From positions 149,281 to 213,280 of the forward strand of contig JAJZDZ010000001.1 in NCBI GenBank assembly GCA_021851325.1: a stretch of DNA of 64,000 nt, written 5' to 3'. A program made the translations under genes and the position numbers. The DNA is from Pseudomonadota bacterium (GTDB lineage: Bacteria; Pseudomonadota; Alphaproteobacteria; Micropepsales; Micropepsaceae). How positions within the stretch are numbered: position 1 is the first letter of the stretch; every line of letters starts with the position of its first letter. Shown one piece after another: positions 18,947 through 28,410 of this stretch. The notes under the pieces were generated by a model, which saw only the letters and a list, made by a program, of their open reading frames with translations, ran no database searches and had not been told where the DNA came from.

Positions 18947-20490
18947 GCCGCCACCATATGACGGCGCGACAATCTGCCCAGAGGCAGGCGCTCGCGAAAC
19001 ACCGCGACACAGCTGACATATCCTGCGCCGCCCAGAAGCACAGCAAGGCCGAGCGCGCCAAGATCCCGGTAGGCGCCCGGTGGCAGCACCAGCATTCCTG
19101 CCTGCCTGCCACCCCATGCCCCCAGCGCCGTGGCGCCTGCCGCGATCAGAATGGCCGGCAGCGCCCGGCGGAACTGGGCGCTGATATGCAGAAGACCGCG
19201 TCTGCGTCCAAGCCACAGGAGCGTAGCAACATTGACCCAGGCGCCAAAGGAAGTCCCCAGCGCAATGCCACCAATACCAAAGCCCAGTCCCCACACCAGC
19301 ACCACCTTGAGGCCAATATTGGCAGCGACTGACAACGCCGTGATCCGGGCCGGAGTGAGGGTGTCGTGTCGCGCGTAGAAGGTCGAGGCCAGAATCCGGA
19401 CCATGGCGAAGGCCGGCAACCCGATGCCATAGGCCCCAAGCGCCACCGCTGAAATCCCCGCGGCACGAGCATCAAAATGACCATGGGCGAAGATCGCCTG
19501 CATGATGGTATCTGGAATGACCACAAAAGCCATGGCGAAAGGAAGCACAGACAGCAGCGACAGCGTTGCCGCCTTGTTCTGCGCGGCATCTGCCCCCTCA
19601 ACATCGCCAAGTGCAAGCTTGGCGCTCATTTCAGGCAGCAGCACGGTTCCCAGTGCGATGCCAAGAACGCCAAGAGGCAGCTGGTCAATCCGGTTGGCGT
19701 AGTAAAGGGCGGTCAGGCTGCCACTGGTCAACAGGCTGGCCAGCAGCATGTCGATAAACGGGGCAATCAGAACACTGGTCGCACCGAAAGTTACCGCAGC
19801 GAAGGCCTTGAAGAATTCGGCGATCTCCGGGGTCCAGCGGGGCAAGGTCAAGCGCAGCGTAAGACCCGCTCGCCGTGCCGCGACAAAAATGAAGAGCAAC
19901 TGGGCAAAGCCACCTGCCAGCACACCCCAGGCTGCCGCCTCGGCCGCATTGGGAAACCAGGCACTGGCGAACAGCGCGGCAATCATCGTCAAATTAAGCA
20001 GGATCGACCAGGCGGCCGCAGCAGCAAATTTTTCCAGCGCGTTGAGCATTGCCGACAGCTGAACCACCACCACTGTCAGAATGAGATAGGGAAAGGTGAT
20101 GCGGGACAGATGGGCAGTCAGCGCAACCTGACCGGGGTTTTCAGCAAACCCCGGCGCCATGATGCGCACCACAAGCGGCATCGCCCACAGCGCCGCAACC
20201 AGTATGACGATCTGGACCGCCATCTGCCAGGAAAACACCGCATCCGCAAATCCAGCCGCGGCGTTCCTCTCGCCGCGCGCCTGCAGGGCGGCATACCGGG
20301 GCAGAAAGGCGGGGTTGATCGTCCCTTCACCAAACAGGCTGCGAAAATAGCTCGGAAACAGAAACGCGACGAAGAAGGCATCCGACAGAGGGCCCGCCCC
20401 GAGGATCGCCGCCTGCAATATGTCGCGGATAAAGCCCGTGATGCGCGAAAGCAGCGTAAAGCCGCTGACCGACAGGAAGCGACGGAACAT
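18943..20490 (-). CDS. murJ: Lipid II flippase MurJ
   Basis: A 515-residue polytopic membrane protein of the MOP superfamily with about fourteen helices, beginning MFRRFLSVSGFTLLSRITGFIRD, the typical MurJ/MviN start. ALGAGPLSDAFFVAF and LFGEGTINPAFLP (with the essential acidic/Arg residues of the central cavity) are conserved. It moves lipid II across the inner membrane for peptidoglycan assembly. The start overlaps the tesA stop by one base (TGATG), and its own stop overlaps thpR. The three genes form one operon. Confidence 0.93.
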   Translation of the reverse strand: MFRRFLSVSGFTLLSRITGFIRDILQAAILGAGPLSDAFFVAFLFPSYFRSLFGEGTINPAFLPRYAALQARGERNAAAGFADAVFSWQMAVQIVILVAALWAMPLVVRIMAPGFAENPGQVALTAHLSRITFPYLILTVVVVQLSAMLNALEKFAAAAAWSILLNLTMIAALFASAWFPNAAEAAAWGVLAGGFAQLLFIFVAARRAGLTLRLTLPRWTPEIAEFFKAFAAVTFGATSVLIAPFIDMLLASLLTSGSLTALYYANRIDQLPLGVLGIALGTVLLPEMSAKLALGDVEGADAAQNKAATLSLLSVLPFAMAFVVIPDTIMQAIFAHGHFDARAAGISAVALGAYGIGLPAFAMVRILASTFYARHDTLTPARITALSVAANIGLKVVLVWGLGFGIGGIALGTSFGAWVNVATLLWLGRRRGLLHISAQFRRALPAILIAAGATALGAWGGRQAGMLVLPPGAYRDLGALGLAVLLGGAGYVSCVAVFRERLPLGRLSRRHMVAA

Positions 20491-21167
20491 CAGTTGTGCC
20501 CCTTCATAGTCCCGACCTCGGCAATCAGCCTCTCGACATAAGGCAGAATGTTGGAAACGATAATTTTCTCGCCTTCAACATTGGGGTGGATGCCATCTGC
20601 CTGATTGAGCCTGGGGTTGAGGGCGACGCCTTGCAGGAAAAAGGGGTAGAGCAGAACATGCTGCTGTCGGGCCAGTCGGGGGTAGATGGCATCGAATTTT
20701 TTCACGTAGAGACGTCCAAGATTGCGCGGCGCCTGCATGCCCGCGAGCAGCACCCTGACATGATCCGCCTTCAGCTGCGCGACAATGGCTTTAAGATTAC
20801 GCTCCGTGTCTGACGGTGGCAGACCCCGCAGGGCATCATTGGCGCCAAGCTCGACGATCGCGGCATCGGGATGGTCGGCCAGCGACCAGCCCAGCCGAGC
20901 CAGCCCCCCTGCCGAGGTATCGCCAGATACTCCAGCGTTGATAACCTCAGCATCAATGCCCTTCTTCCTGAGCGCGTCCTGCAGCACGCTCGTGAACTCG
21001 GTGCCCGGTGGCAAACCATAGCCTTGCGTCAGACTGGTACCCAGAGCCAGAATGCGTATCGGTGCCGCACTGGCGGCCCGTCCCGCCAGGAACAGCACCG
21101 CCAGAACGGCAGCGATAGGCCATAACGGCGGCCCAATCCAGTCAGCGTCCAAACGGGTCGTGCGCAC
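20490..21167 (-). CDS. tesA: SGNH/GDSL arylesterase (TesA-like)
   Basis: A 225-residue secreted esterase. After a hydrophobic export segment (PLWPIAAVLAVLFLAGRAASA) comes block I LALGTSLTQGYG with Ser 45, then GVSGDTSAGGLARL (Gly), LGANDALRG (Asn) and DGIHPNVEGEK (Asp and His). This order matches periplasmic TesA, thioesterase I/arylesterase. The GTG start has GAAGGA eight bases upstream; the longer frame would run into the divergent ABC gene. As in E. coli, tesA is divergent from ybbA/ybbP. It is first in the tesA-murJ-thpR unit. Confidence 0.87.
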   Translation of the reverse strand: MRTTRLDADWIGPPLWPIAAVLAVLFLAGRAASAAPIRILALGTSLTQGYGLPPGTEFTSVLQDALRKKGIDAEVINAGVSGDTSAGGLARLGWSLADHPDAAIVELGANDALRGLPPSDTERNLKAIVAQLKADHVRVLLAGMQAPRNLGRLYVKKFDAIYPRLARQQHVLLYPFFLQGVALNPRLNQADGIHPNVEGEKIIVSNILPYVERLIAEVGTMKGHN

Positions 21168-21204
21168 GGTGCAGTCCTTCAGTCTCTCGCAAGGGAAATA
21201 TCCG

Positions 21205-21909
21205 ATGCATCCTCCTGCGTCGCAAAGTCCGGCGGTCGATCTTGCAGGGGTATCGTTGACGTTACCAAGCGCCGCCGGGCCTGTCGCTATCCTCAAGGGC
21301 ATATCGCTTCGTATTGCGGCTGGCCAGACGGTAGCCCTGCTCGGTCCGTCCGGCTCGGGCAAATCCTCGCTTTTGATGGTCGCCGCCGGGCTCGAGGCGC
21401 CGACGGAGGGCAAAGTCATGCTTGCCGGCACCGAGCTCGGCGGCCTTGACGAAGACGAGCTCGCACGCTTTCGCGGCCGCCATGTCGGCATCGTGTTCCA
21501 GAGTTTTCACCTGATCCCGACCATGACCGCACTCGAGAACATCGCCGTTCCGCTCGAACTTGCCGGCCGGCGTGATGCCTTTGCCTGCGCCCGGCAGGAG
21601 CTCGCGGCGGTGGGCTTGGCCGCGCGCGCCGCACACTATCCCGGCCAGCTGTCAGGCGGGGAACAGCAGAGAATTGCCCTGGCGCGGGCAATCGCACCAC
21701 GTCCAATCGTCCTTTTTGCCGACGAACCTACTGGCAATCTGGATGCTGCGACCGGCGAGATCGTCGCCGATCTGCTTTTCAGTCTGCATCAGCAAAGGCG
21801 CACCACTCTTTTTCTGGTCACCCACGACGAACGCCTTGCACAGCGCTGTCAACGCATCCTGCGACTGAAGGACGGCACCATTGTAGCCGACGAGACAAGG
21901 CGATTTTAA
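21205..21909 (+). CDS. ybbA: ABC transporter ATP-binding protein (YbbA/LolD-like)
   Basis: A 234-residue ATPase with Walker [10 protein letters not shown] (47-55), Q loop FQSFHLIP, signature LSGGEQQR, Walker [10 protein letters not shown] and H loop VTHD. The sequence type is that of LolD/MacB-like exporters (ENIAVPLEL). The divergent tesA and the FtsX-type permease downstream identify it as YbbA. Its partner moves or extracts molecules at the inner membrane; the substrate is not settled. The ATG at 21205 has AAGGGA upstream. A 286-bp gap before the permease gene is unusual for this pair. Confidence 0.87.
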   Translation: MHPPASQSPAVDLAGVSLTLPSAAGPVAILKGISLRIAAGQTVALLGPSGSGKSSLLMVAAGLEAPTEGKVMLAGTELGGLDEDELARFRGRHVGIVFQSFHLIPTMTALENIAVPLELAGRRDAFACARQELAAVGLAARAAHYPGQLSGGEQQRIALARAIAPRPIVLFADEPTGNLDAATGEIVADLLFSLHQQRRTTLFLVTHDERLAQRCQRILRLKDGTIVADETRRF

Positions 21910-22195
21910 ACTTGTTCCCAGCAACCGGCGTGGACCTTGCAAGTGAGGCATTGAAGCTCTTGGTTATGTCGCCTTCCGTTTTTCACCCAAGACCGATCGG
22001 TGTGCCACAGGGATGCGGGAGGCCAATCCGGCAACCTGGCCGTGGCACACTTCCGAGCGCCCTAGCCCAGATCTGCGGCCAGATGGCGGGATGGCTCACC
22101 TGGCCTGACGCACTGATCAAGACCGGGTCAAAAGCCTGCACCACCCTCATCGTTTCTGCACCAGCGGCAGAGCATCGCCGCGCGCGGAGAGCACC
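21910..22195 (+). other. Gap between ybbA and ybbP with a doubtful 95-codon frame
   Basis: ybbA and ybbP are usually adjacent or overlapping, but 286 bases separate them here. A plus-strand frame from TTG 21912 to the TGA at 22197-22199 (95 codons, no recognisable domain, no clear Shine-Dalgarno sequence) spans the gap and ends in an ATGA overlap with the permease start. It may be chance. No promoter or terminator stands out. Confidence 0.3.
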
Positions 22196-24721
22196 ATGAT
22201 ACGGCTCCTCTGTGCCTTAGGTGTTGGTCAACGCCAGTTACGTGGTGGCTTCAACGGACTTGGCATCTTTTTCGCGGCGCTACTGTTCGGAGTGGTGGCG
22301 ATTGCGGCAAGCGGTTCACTCTCCGATGCCATCCTGACAGGTCTTGACCAGCAGGGGCGGGTACTTTTGGGGGGAGATGTTTCGGTCAGTCTCGTGCACC
22401 GGCCGGCAACTCCGCGTGAGCGGCAGTTTCTTACGTCTTATGGACGGGTTTCAGCGACCACCACAATGCGGGCGATGGCCTATCATCTGCCTTCAGGCCC
22501 TCGGAGTGCGCGCACGCTGGTTGAACTAAAGGCTGTCGATGCGGCCTACCCGCTTTACGGCAAAGTGGGACTTTCGCCCCACCTGCCGCTGGCACAGGCG
22601 CTGGCCTGCACCTCCAGCGCGTGTGGCGCCGTGGTTGAGCAAACCTTGCTCGCCCGTCTTGATCTTAAGACCGGGGATGAGCTGCGCCTTGGCTCGCAGA
22701 AGTTTCGGGTGAACGCGGTACTGACAAATGAGCCGGACCGTATTTCTGACGGTTTCAGTCTCGGACCGCATATTCTGGTGTCGACGGCTGCCCTGAGCCG
22801 GACGGGTCTGATCACTTTGGGCAGTCTCGTCAATTATCACTACCGTGTCGCCTTTGTTTCCGGCAAGACGGTTGCTGGCTTCCGGCGCGCCGCCAGCCGG
22901 AATTTTGGTAGCGCAGGCTGGCTGGTGCGTGATCGCACGGATGCAGCCCCCGGACTCAAGCGCTTCGTCAAACAGATCACCATGTTTCTCACTCTGGTTG
23001 GTCTGACCGTGCTGGCGGTCGGCGGCGTGGGGGCGAGCCAGGCCATCGCCGCCTTCCTGCAGCGCAAGGGAACGGAGATCGCTACCCTCAAGAGTCTCGG
23101 TGCAGATTCCCGCCAGATCTTTGCCATCTATTTTCTGCAGATCATGGCCATTGCCGGCGCAGCAGTTCTTTGTGGGGTTGCTCTGGGCGCGATGCTGCCG
23201 TTCGCTCTCGACCTGGGCAGGCTCGTGCCATGGTCGGCCAAGCTCTCGGTCTATCCAGGCCCGCTGCTGCTGGCCGCCTTCTTCGGTTTTGCTGCGGCCG
23301 CCAGCTTTGCCATTCCCCCCCTGGCCGGAACCCGCGCCATCACGCCAGCCAGTCTCTACCGCGATCTGCTCACCCCGGCGCGCCGAACTGGCCGGTTCGC
23401 CTACTTGCTTGCAGCTGGCACCTGTGCTGCGGCCGTTATCGCCGTCGCGCTCCTGCTCGCTCCGGAGCGCAATTTTGCCCTTTCGTATCTTGCCGGAATT
23501 GCCGCGGGCCTTGTTGGACTGCGTCTCTGCGCCGAAGCGCTAAAGTGGACCTTGCGTGCCCTGCCGCGATTTCGCCGCCCCCTGCTACGTCTTGCCTTTG
23601 CCAATCTTACCCGCCCGGGCGCCGCCACAACCGGCGTCATAGTTGCACTCGGACTTGGCTTGACCTTGCTGGCGACGGTTTCACTCCTCAACCAGACGCT
23701 CCAGCACCAGGTGGTAGACAGCCTTCCGGCGACTGCACCAAGTTTCTTCTTCATCGACATTCAGCCAAATGAAGCAAAAGCCTTCGATGCCACCATCCAC
23801 GCCTTCAAGAATGCACGGGATTACAAGCGCACACCGATGATCCGTGGCCGGATTACTGCGCTTAATGGCGTCCATGCGGCCCACGCCAAGGTCGCCCCCC
23901 AGGCTCGCTGGGTGCTTTCCGGCGATCGCGGCATCACCTATGCGGCGGCAGAGCCGAAGGGAACAATCCTCACCGCTGGCCGTTGGTGGCCAGCGGACTA
24001 TCAAGGACCGCTGCGGATTTCCTTCGACGCTGCGCTGGCCAAGGAGATGCACCTCCGGCTTGGCGACACGCTCACGGTTAATGTTCTGGGCCGTGAGTTG
24101 ACCGGTACCATCGCCAGTTTTCGCAAGGTGAATTTTGCCAACGGACAGCAGAATTTTGTTCTGATCCTGTCGCCCGGCATTATCAATCACGCCCCCCACG
24201 ACTATCTCGCAACCGTGCGTGTTCCCGCCCGGGACGAGGAGGCGTTATACCGCGCCGTCACCAACCGCTTTGCCAACGTCTCCACGGTACGGGTCAGGCA
24301 GGTCATCGCCACCATCGACAACTTGCTGCAGGAACTGGCGCAAGGAGTGGGTGCGGCCAGCCTGCTGACCATCCTCTCAGGTCTCCTCGTTCTGGCTGGG
24401 GCCATTGCAGCCAACCAGCGCGCCCGCCTTTATGATGCCACGGTCCTCAAGGTACTGGGCGCAACCCGCAGGCAGATCGCCGCGGTCTATCTGCTTGAGT
24501 ATGGGCTTCTGGGCGTCCTGACAGGAACTCTGGCGCTGGCGGCAGGATGGGCGGCCGCCGCACAGATCGCCCACCATATTCTCCACCTGCCCTTTCAGTT
24601 CGATCTGGGCGTGGCCATCTTCACCGTGGCGGGTGGCGGCGTCGTGACGCTGATTTTTGGTCTGGTGGCGGCCCTGGCAGCCCTCCGGGCCAAACCCGCA
24701 ACCCTGCTGCGCCTGCCGTAG
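22196..24721 (+). CDS. ybbP: FtsX-like ABC permease (YbbP)
   Basis: An 841-residue inner-membrane permease with ten predicted helices in the YbbP layout. There is an N-terminal helix (LGIFFAALLFGVVAIAA), a large periplasmic MacB-like domain, a first FtsX domain (about 260-400, with FLQRKGTEIATLKSLGADSRQI), further helices, a second periplasmic domain, and a C-terminal FtsX domain (VLKVLGATRRQIAAVYLLEY). Long double-FtsX permeases of this kind pair with YbbA-type ATPases. The ATG has GGAG six bases upstream. Proposed roles for the family include export of toxic metabolites or lipoprotein-like handling; none is shown here. Confidence 0.87.
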   Translation: MIRLLCALGVGQRQLRGGFNGLGIFFAALLFGVVAIAASGSLSDAILTGLDQQGRVLLGGDVSVSLVHRPATPRERQFLTSYGRVSATTTMRAMAYHLPSGPRSARTLVELKAVDAAYPLYGKVGLSPHLPLAQALACTSSACGAVVEQTLLARLDLKTGDELRLGSQKFRVNAVLTNEPDRISDGFSLGPHILVSTAALSRTGLITLGSLVNYHYRVAFVSGKTVAGFRRAASRNFGSAGWLVRDRTDAAPGLKRFVKQITMFLTLVGLTVLAVGGVGASQAIAAFLQRKGTEIATLKSLGADSRQIFAIYFLQIMAIAGAAVLCGVALGAMLPFALDLGRLVPWSAKLSVYPGPLLLAAFFGFAAAASFAIPPLAGTRAITPASLYRDLLTPARRTGRFAYLLAAGTCAAAVIAVALLLAPERNFALSYLAGIAAGLVGLRLCAEALKWTLRALPRFRRPLLRLAFANLTRPGAATTGVIVALGLGLTLLATVSLLNQTLQHQVVDSLPATAPSFFFIDIQPNEAKAFDATIHAFKNARDYKRTPMIRGRITALNGVHAAHAKVAPQARWVLSGDRGITYAAAEPKGTILTAGRWWPADYQGPLRISFDAALAKEMHLRLGDTLTVNVLGRELTGTIASFRKVNFANGQQNFVLILSPGIINHAPHDYLATVRVPARDEEALYRAVTNRFANVSTVRVRQVIATIDNLLQELAQGVGAASLLTILSGLLVLAGAIAANQRARLYDATVLKVLGATRRQIAAVYLLEYGLLGVLTGTLALAAGWAAAAQIAHHILHLPFQFDLGVAIFTVAGGGVVTLIFGLVAALAALRAKPATLLRLP

Positions 24722-24921
24722 CGCCAGGCTGCTTTGCAGAGGGCGCTCTAAGCTCGCATGCCGCAGGGGCCGGCGGTCGGGATGTCTCCACACCTGGCTG
24801 CCCGCCACATGAGGCCTGCCTCTGAGCCCGACGCAGTCCAGCCGTCTGATCGTTCCATCCGCCCATGCCGGCCCAGTTTGATTTATTTTCTTAAACCTTC
24901 ACAATACCTTGCGTCTTGACC

Positions 24922-24952
24922 TTGATCGAAGCCCGCCAAGCTCCGATATTAG
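24922..24952 (+). promoter_or_regulatory. Possible promoter of the BI-1 gene
   Basis: TTGATC (24922-24927) and GATATT (24945-24950) are 17 bases apart, about 50 bases before the start codon of the BI-1 family gene. The match to the sigma-70 consensus is weak in the -10 box. A second TTGACC lies six bases further upstream. Confidence 0.3.
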
Positions 24953-25002
24953 GCGGGAGATCCGGGCCTGCCTTACAGGGTCCGGGCAAGGAGGTTTGCC
25001 AG

Positions 25003-25755
25003 ATGGCGAATGAATACAATCGCGCCGTGCGCGGCCGCGCAGAGAGCGCTACCGGCTATTACGATGCCGGCCTCCGCAGCTACATGCTGCGGGTCTATAA
25101 TTACATGATCGTCGGGCTTGGCCTAACCGGCGTGACCGCATGGATCGTGGCCAATGTGGCTCCGGTGCGGGCACTTTTCTATACGGTCCATCAGACCGCC
25201 TACGGCTACAGCTATGGCCTGTCGATGTTGGGCTGGGTCGCACTGATTGCCCCCATCGGCCTCGTGATGCTGCTGTCCTTCCGGATCAACCGCATGAGCC
25301 TTGGTGCCGCGCAGCTTGCCTTTTGGGGCTATGCCTCGCTGGTTGGCATCTCGCTGGCTCCCATCCTCCTGCTTTACACTGGCGCCAGTGTTGCCGAGGT
25401 ATTTTTCATAACTGCGGCCACCTTCGGTGCCATGAGCCTCTATGGCTACACCACCGGACGCAACCTGACCGGTTTCGGCTCGTTCCTGTTCATGGGACTG
25501 ATCGGCATCATTCTGGCGATGGTGGTGAACATTTTCCTGCACTCGGCCGCCATTCAATTCGCCATCTCCGTACTCGGAGTCCTGATCTTCACCGGGCTTA
25601 CGGCCTATGACACCCAGGCGATCAAGGAAACCTATTCGGCGAATTTTGATGGCACGCTGCAGAAGCGTGCGGCCATCATGGGTGCGCTTCGTCTTTATCT
25701 GGACTTCATCAATCTCTTCATCATGCTGATGCAGCTAATGGGACAGCGGCGCTAA
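25003..25755 (+). CDS. Bax inhibitor-1/YccA family membrane protein
   Basis: A 250-residue protein with about seven membrane helices. The N-terminus is short and polar (SATGYYDAGLRSYMLRVYNYM), and the family pattern GLTAYDTQAIKE is followed by a last helix pair (GALRLYLDFINLFIMLMQLMG). The BI-1/YccA (UPF0005) family includes YccA, an FtsH modulator, and calcium-leak channels; which role applies is unknown. The start is fixed by AAGGAGG at 24989-24995. A strong terminator follows, so the gene is monocistronic. Confidence 0.92.
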   Translation: MANEYNRAVRGRAESATGYYDAGLRSYMLRVYNYMIVGLGLTGVTAWIVANVAPVRALFYTVHQTAYGYSYGLSMLGWVALIAPIGLVMLLSFRINRMSLGAAQLAFWGYASLVGISLAPILLLYTGASVAEVFFITAATFGAMSLYGYTTGRNLTGFGSFLFMGLIGIILAMVVNIFLHSAAIQFAISVLGVLIFTGLTAYDTQAIKETYSANFDGTLQKRAAIMGALRLYLDFINLFIMLMQLMGQRR

Positions 25756-25784
25756 ATCCCATTGTCCCTAATACTTTGCGGCAG

Positions 25785-25815
25785 AACCCCGGTACCACCG
25801 TACCGGGGTTTTTGT
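25785..25815 (+). terminator. Rho-independent terminator after the BI-1 gene
   Basis: AACCCCGGTAC and GTACCGGGGTT form a perfect 11-bp stem with a CACC loop, followed by TTTGTTA-type T-rich sequence. It lies about 30 bases beyond the stop codon. Confidence 0.92.
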
Positions 25816-25900
25816 TACGCACTGGGTGACGAGGCTCTCCGGCCAAGGCTGCGCCCGCCAAGGATCGGGCTCCTTGCTGGTCAGGTCAGGAAGATTGGCG

Positions 25901-26296
25901 CTATTCGGCGAGAGCCTTGATCAGCTTGCGCTCCAGCACCCGCAGCACCTGGCCCAGCTCCTGCCCGCGTTTGAGAATCTGCCCGCCTGCAGCCACGACC
26001 GCATACATGCCTTGGCGGGACCGCAGTTTGGGATGCTTTTCAATGCGGTAAAGTGGCATTTCGCTGCTGCGTCGGAACACCGAAAACACCGCCCGGTCCT
26101 CCAGAAAATCGAGGGCATAATCGCGCCATTCGCCAGCTGCGACCATGCGCCCGTAAAGTGACAGGATGCGGTTAAGTTCTGGGCGATCAAACCGCACCTC
26201 TGGGGCGCTGCGTCCACCACCGCTGCCGCTCTGACTGTCGTTCCGCGAGGCCGAGCGGTTCGCCTCGCGGAACAGAGCTATGGGTTCTTCCATCAT
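25901..26296 (-). CDS. DUF2794 family protein
   Basis: About 131 residues matching the alphaproteobacterial DUF2794 family: VRFDRPELNRILSLYGRMV, AGEWRDYALDF, FRRSSEMPLYRIEK and GGQILKRGQELGQVL. It is small, soluble and basic; no function is known for the family. Two adjacent ATGs (26296 and 26293) are the likely starts; the frame extends to 26332. It lies at the far end of the minus-strand run ileS-lspA-DUF3035-M16 and may be part of that transcript, 69 bases below the M16 gene. Confidence 0.8.
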   Translation of the reverse strand: MMEEPIALFREANRSASRNDSQSGSGGGRSAPEVRFDRPELNRILSLYGRMVAAGEWRDYALDFLEDRAVFSVFRRSSEMPLYRIEKHPKLRSRQGMYAVVAAGGQILKRGQELGQVLRVLERKLIKALAE

Positions 26297-26365
26297 TCGT
26301 TGAACTGTGAACCCTTGACGACACCGCCGCAAGGGCCCGGGCGACAGCGCCAGCTCCCATCCCCG

Positions 26366-27838
26366 TTAGGGCTGGACCCGGCGCAAGGCCGCTCCCCCGT
26401 CCCCCACCGGCAGCAGATAGCCGGTCACAGACTGAGCCGGGACCAGTTCCCGTGCGGCCACCCGTTCGACCTCGTGTGCACGCACTCTCTTGATCCGCGC
26501 GGGCCAGTTCCGCACGTCCTGAACCGTCAGGCCGATCGCCAAGGCCTGACCATAGGCATTGGCCTGGGCAAAATTGCTGGTCCGGCGCGCCGCCGCTTCG
26601 GCGAGAAGCGCGGCCTTGGCCCGTGCCAGAGCCCGGGGACTGACGCGGGAATGCCCCAGCCGCGCGATCAGGGCTGAGACTGCTCTGTCCAGCCGGCGCA
26701 GTGGCACCCCAGGGCGCGGCACGGCATAGATGCTGAAGGTGCCAGCGTCGCGGCACATCCCGGCATAGGAGGCCGCCGCATCTACGGCGAGCCGGTCCCG
26801 CATCACGAGGTCACGGTACAATTCAGCAGTGTCATCGCCACCGAGTATCTGGGCCAGTATATCGAGGGCCTCCGCCTGCCCCGGACGGGCATCGGGATAG
26901 GACACGACGCGATATTCGCGTGCGAACATGCGATGATGCGTGTAGCGGCTGTGAATCCAGACAGCCGTTGGCCCCACGCGGGGAGGTTGGGCATGTTCGG
27001 CACGCGGGCGCAGCTGGCGCGCGGTCAACTTGCCAAAGCTGGCCTCGGCATTGGCCCGCACCGCATCAGCCGTGACGTCTCCGGCCACAACCAGAATGGC
27101 ATTGTTCGGCGCGTAGTGACGGACGTAGAAGTCATCGAGGCTGTGCCGGTCGATATGCCGGATCCCTGCGGACCAGCCGATGACAGGCTTGCCATAGGGA
27201 TGCGACAGAAACAGGGCCGCATCCATCTGTTCCTTGAGAAGTGCCTGGGCATTGCGATCGACGTCATTTCTGCGATCCCGCAAGAGCAGCTTGCGTTCGC
27301 GCTCGACACTGACTTCGGTTGGATTGAGATCGGACATGCGATCGGCTTCAAGCCCCATAACAAGCCGCAGCCGTCCTGGCGGAACCTGCTCGTAATAGGT
27401 GGTGTAGTCGTGTGTGGTAAACCCGCCGGCAATGCCGCCATTGCTGGCAACCGTGCGGACAAAACCGTGGCCTGGCAGCGCCCGAGTGCCCCGGAACATC
27501 ATCTTTTCCAGGAAATTGGCCAGACCGGAATAACCTGGCGGATCATCATCTGCACCAACGCGATACCATAACATTTGGGTAACACGGGGCGATTTCAGAT
27601 CGGGCACCACCACCACTTCAAGTCCGTTTTGCAGAACGAACTGATAGATCCGTGAGCGCGCAGAGGTAGTCGTTTCATCGAGCCGGCCGAGCTTTCCGTT
27701 GGCCCGCGCAGCCGCACGCTGGGGCTCGGACAGCGCTGGCATGCTGCGACTGGGTGCAACGGCGCTGAGCGCTGGTGCAAAGCCGCAGGCAATGCCCGCC
27801 AGGATGAAGCTGCGCGCAATCGTCCTAGAAAAGGCCAT
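26366..27838 (-). CDS. M16-family (pitrilysin-like) protein with lost zinc site
   Basis: A 490-residue exported protein (signal peptide MAFSRTIARSFILAGIACGF...ALSA) with the two-lobed M16 fold. Signatures include MLWYRVGADDDPPGYSGLA, GFTTHDYTTYYEQVPP, MGLEADRMSDL and HPYGKPVIGW. The zinc motif HXXEH, expected in the family as AHFLEH, reads ANFLEK (Asn 108, Glu 111, Lys 112), and the distal EER ligand region reads LLRDRRN. It cannot bind zinc in the usual way. In related genomes two M16 genes often follow the DUF3035 gene, one active and one inactive; only one is found here. The start overlaps the end of the lipoprotein gene by 14 bases. Confidence 0.85.
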   Translation of the reverse strand: MAFSRTIARSFILAGIACGFAPALSAVAPSRSMPALSEPQRAAARANGKLGRLDETTTSARSRIYQFVLQNGLEVVVVPDLKSPRVTQMLWYRVGADDDPPGYSGLANFLEKMMFRGTRALPGHGFVRTVASNGGIAGGFTTHDYTTYYEQVPPGRLRLVMGLEADRMSDLNPTEVSVERERKLLLRDRRNDVDRNAQALLKEQMDAALFLSHPYGKPVIGWSAGIRHIDRHSLDDFYVRHYAPNNAILVVAGDVTADAVRANAEASFGKLTARQLRPRAEHAQPPRVGPTAVWIHSRYTHHRMFAREYRVVSYPDARPGQAEALDILAQILGGDDTAELYRDLVMRDRLAVDAAASYAGMCRDAGTFSIYAVPRPGVPLRRLDRAVSALIARLGHSRVSPRALARAKAALLAEAAARRTSNFAQANAYGQALAIGLTVQDVRNWPARIKRVRAHEVERVAARELVPAQSVTGYLLPVGDGGAALRRVQP

Positions 27839-28409
27839 CGAACAAATTGGCAAACCAGCCCTGATCCTGGGGCTGGGGCTTGGCGCGATGGATGCGATCT
27901 TCCGGCACGGGCGCCGCCGCACCATTCATCTTGACGTGGAGACGCGCCGCCTCGGCCGAGGCATTGACCTCTTTGTTGGCATTGTTCGAAGGACCATAGA
28001 GGCCGAAAAGAAGCTGATTGGTGAAACTGTGATCCGCCATCTGCATATTGCGGTTATCTGCCGCGATCTGCTGGCGTATGGAATCTTTCGCCGTAGCGCC
28101 ACCCGACTTGGCCAGCAAATCTTGCTCCACCATGCTGAAATGGCCCGGCGCGGGGGCACTGGATGGCATACCAGCGACGGCCGCTTCCGCTGCTTCGGCC
28201 GGATCCAGGGCATGGGTTGGCGGCGCCCCCGGCGCCGGCGGCCGCAGATTATAGTCCGGGGGAATCACGAGGGGTGGCTTGGGAGAGATCGCAAAGGCAT
28301 CCGGTTCGATTCGCTCCATGCCGGCGGCTTCCCGCAGGCTCTGACACCCGGCCAGGCTGAGGGCCAGCGTCGCCAGCAACGCTCCTACTGCAAAATGACG
28401 CGTCGGCAT
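27825..28409 (-). CDS. DUF3035 lipoprotein
   Basis: A 194-residue lipoprotein: MPTRHFAVGALLATLALSLAGC has a lipobox (LAGC) and Gln-Ser follow the Cys, suggesting outer-membrane sorting. The mature part is proline-rich, with PLVIPPDYNLRPP typical of DUF3035, and ends with a hydrophobic-aromatic tail (GWFANLFDGLF). The gene stands directly after lspA; LspA is the peptidase that would mature this lipoprotein. AAGGAAGGTAG upstream fixes the ATG at 28409, two bases before the lspA stop. The function is unknown; an envelope-assembly role has been suggested for the family. Confidence 0.82.
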   Translation of the reverse strand: MPTRHFAVGALLATLALSLAGCQSLREAAGMERIEPDAFAISPKPPLVIPPDYNLRPPAPGAPPTHALDPAEAAEAAVAGMPSSAPAPGHFSMVEQDLLAKSGGATAKDSIRQQIAADNRNMQMADHSFTNQLLFGLYGPSNNANKEVNASAEAARLHVKMNGAAAPVPEDRIHRAKPQPQDQGWFANLFDGLF

Positions 28410-28410
28410 T

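Noticed and set aside
19477..20541. A 354-codon plus-strand frame opposite murJ
   Set aside because: Arg/Gln/His-rich with no domain; explained as the antisense shadow of a membrane protein gene.
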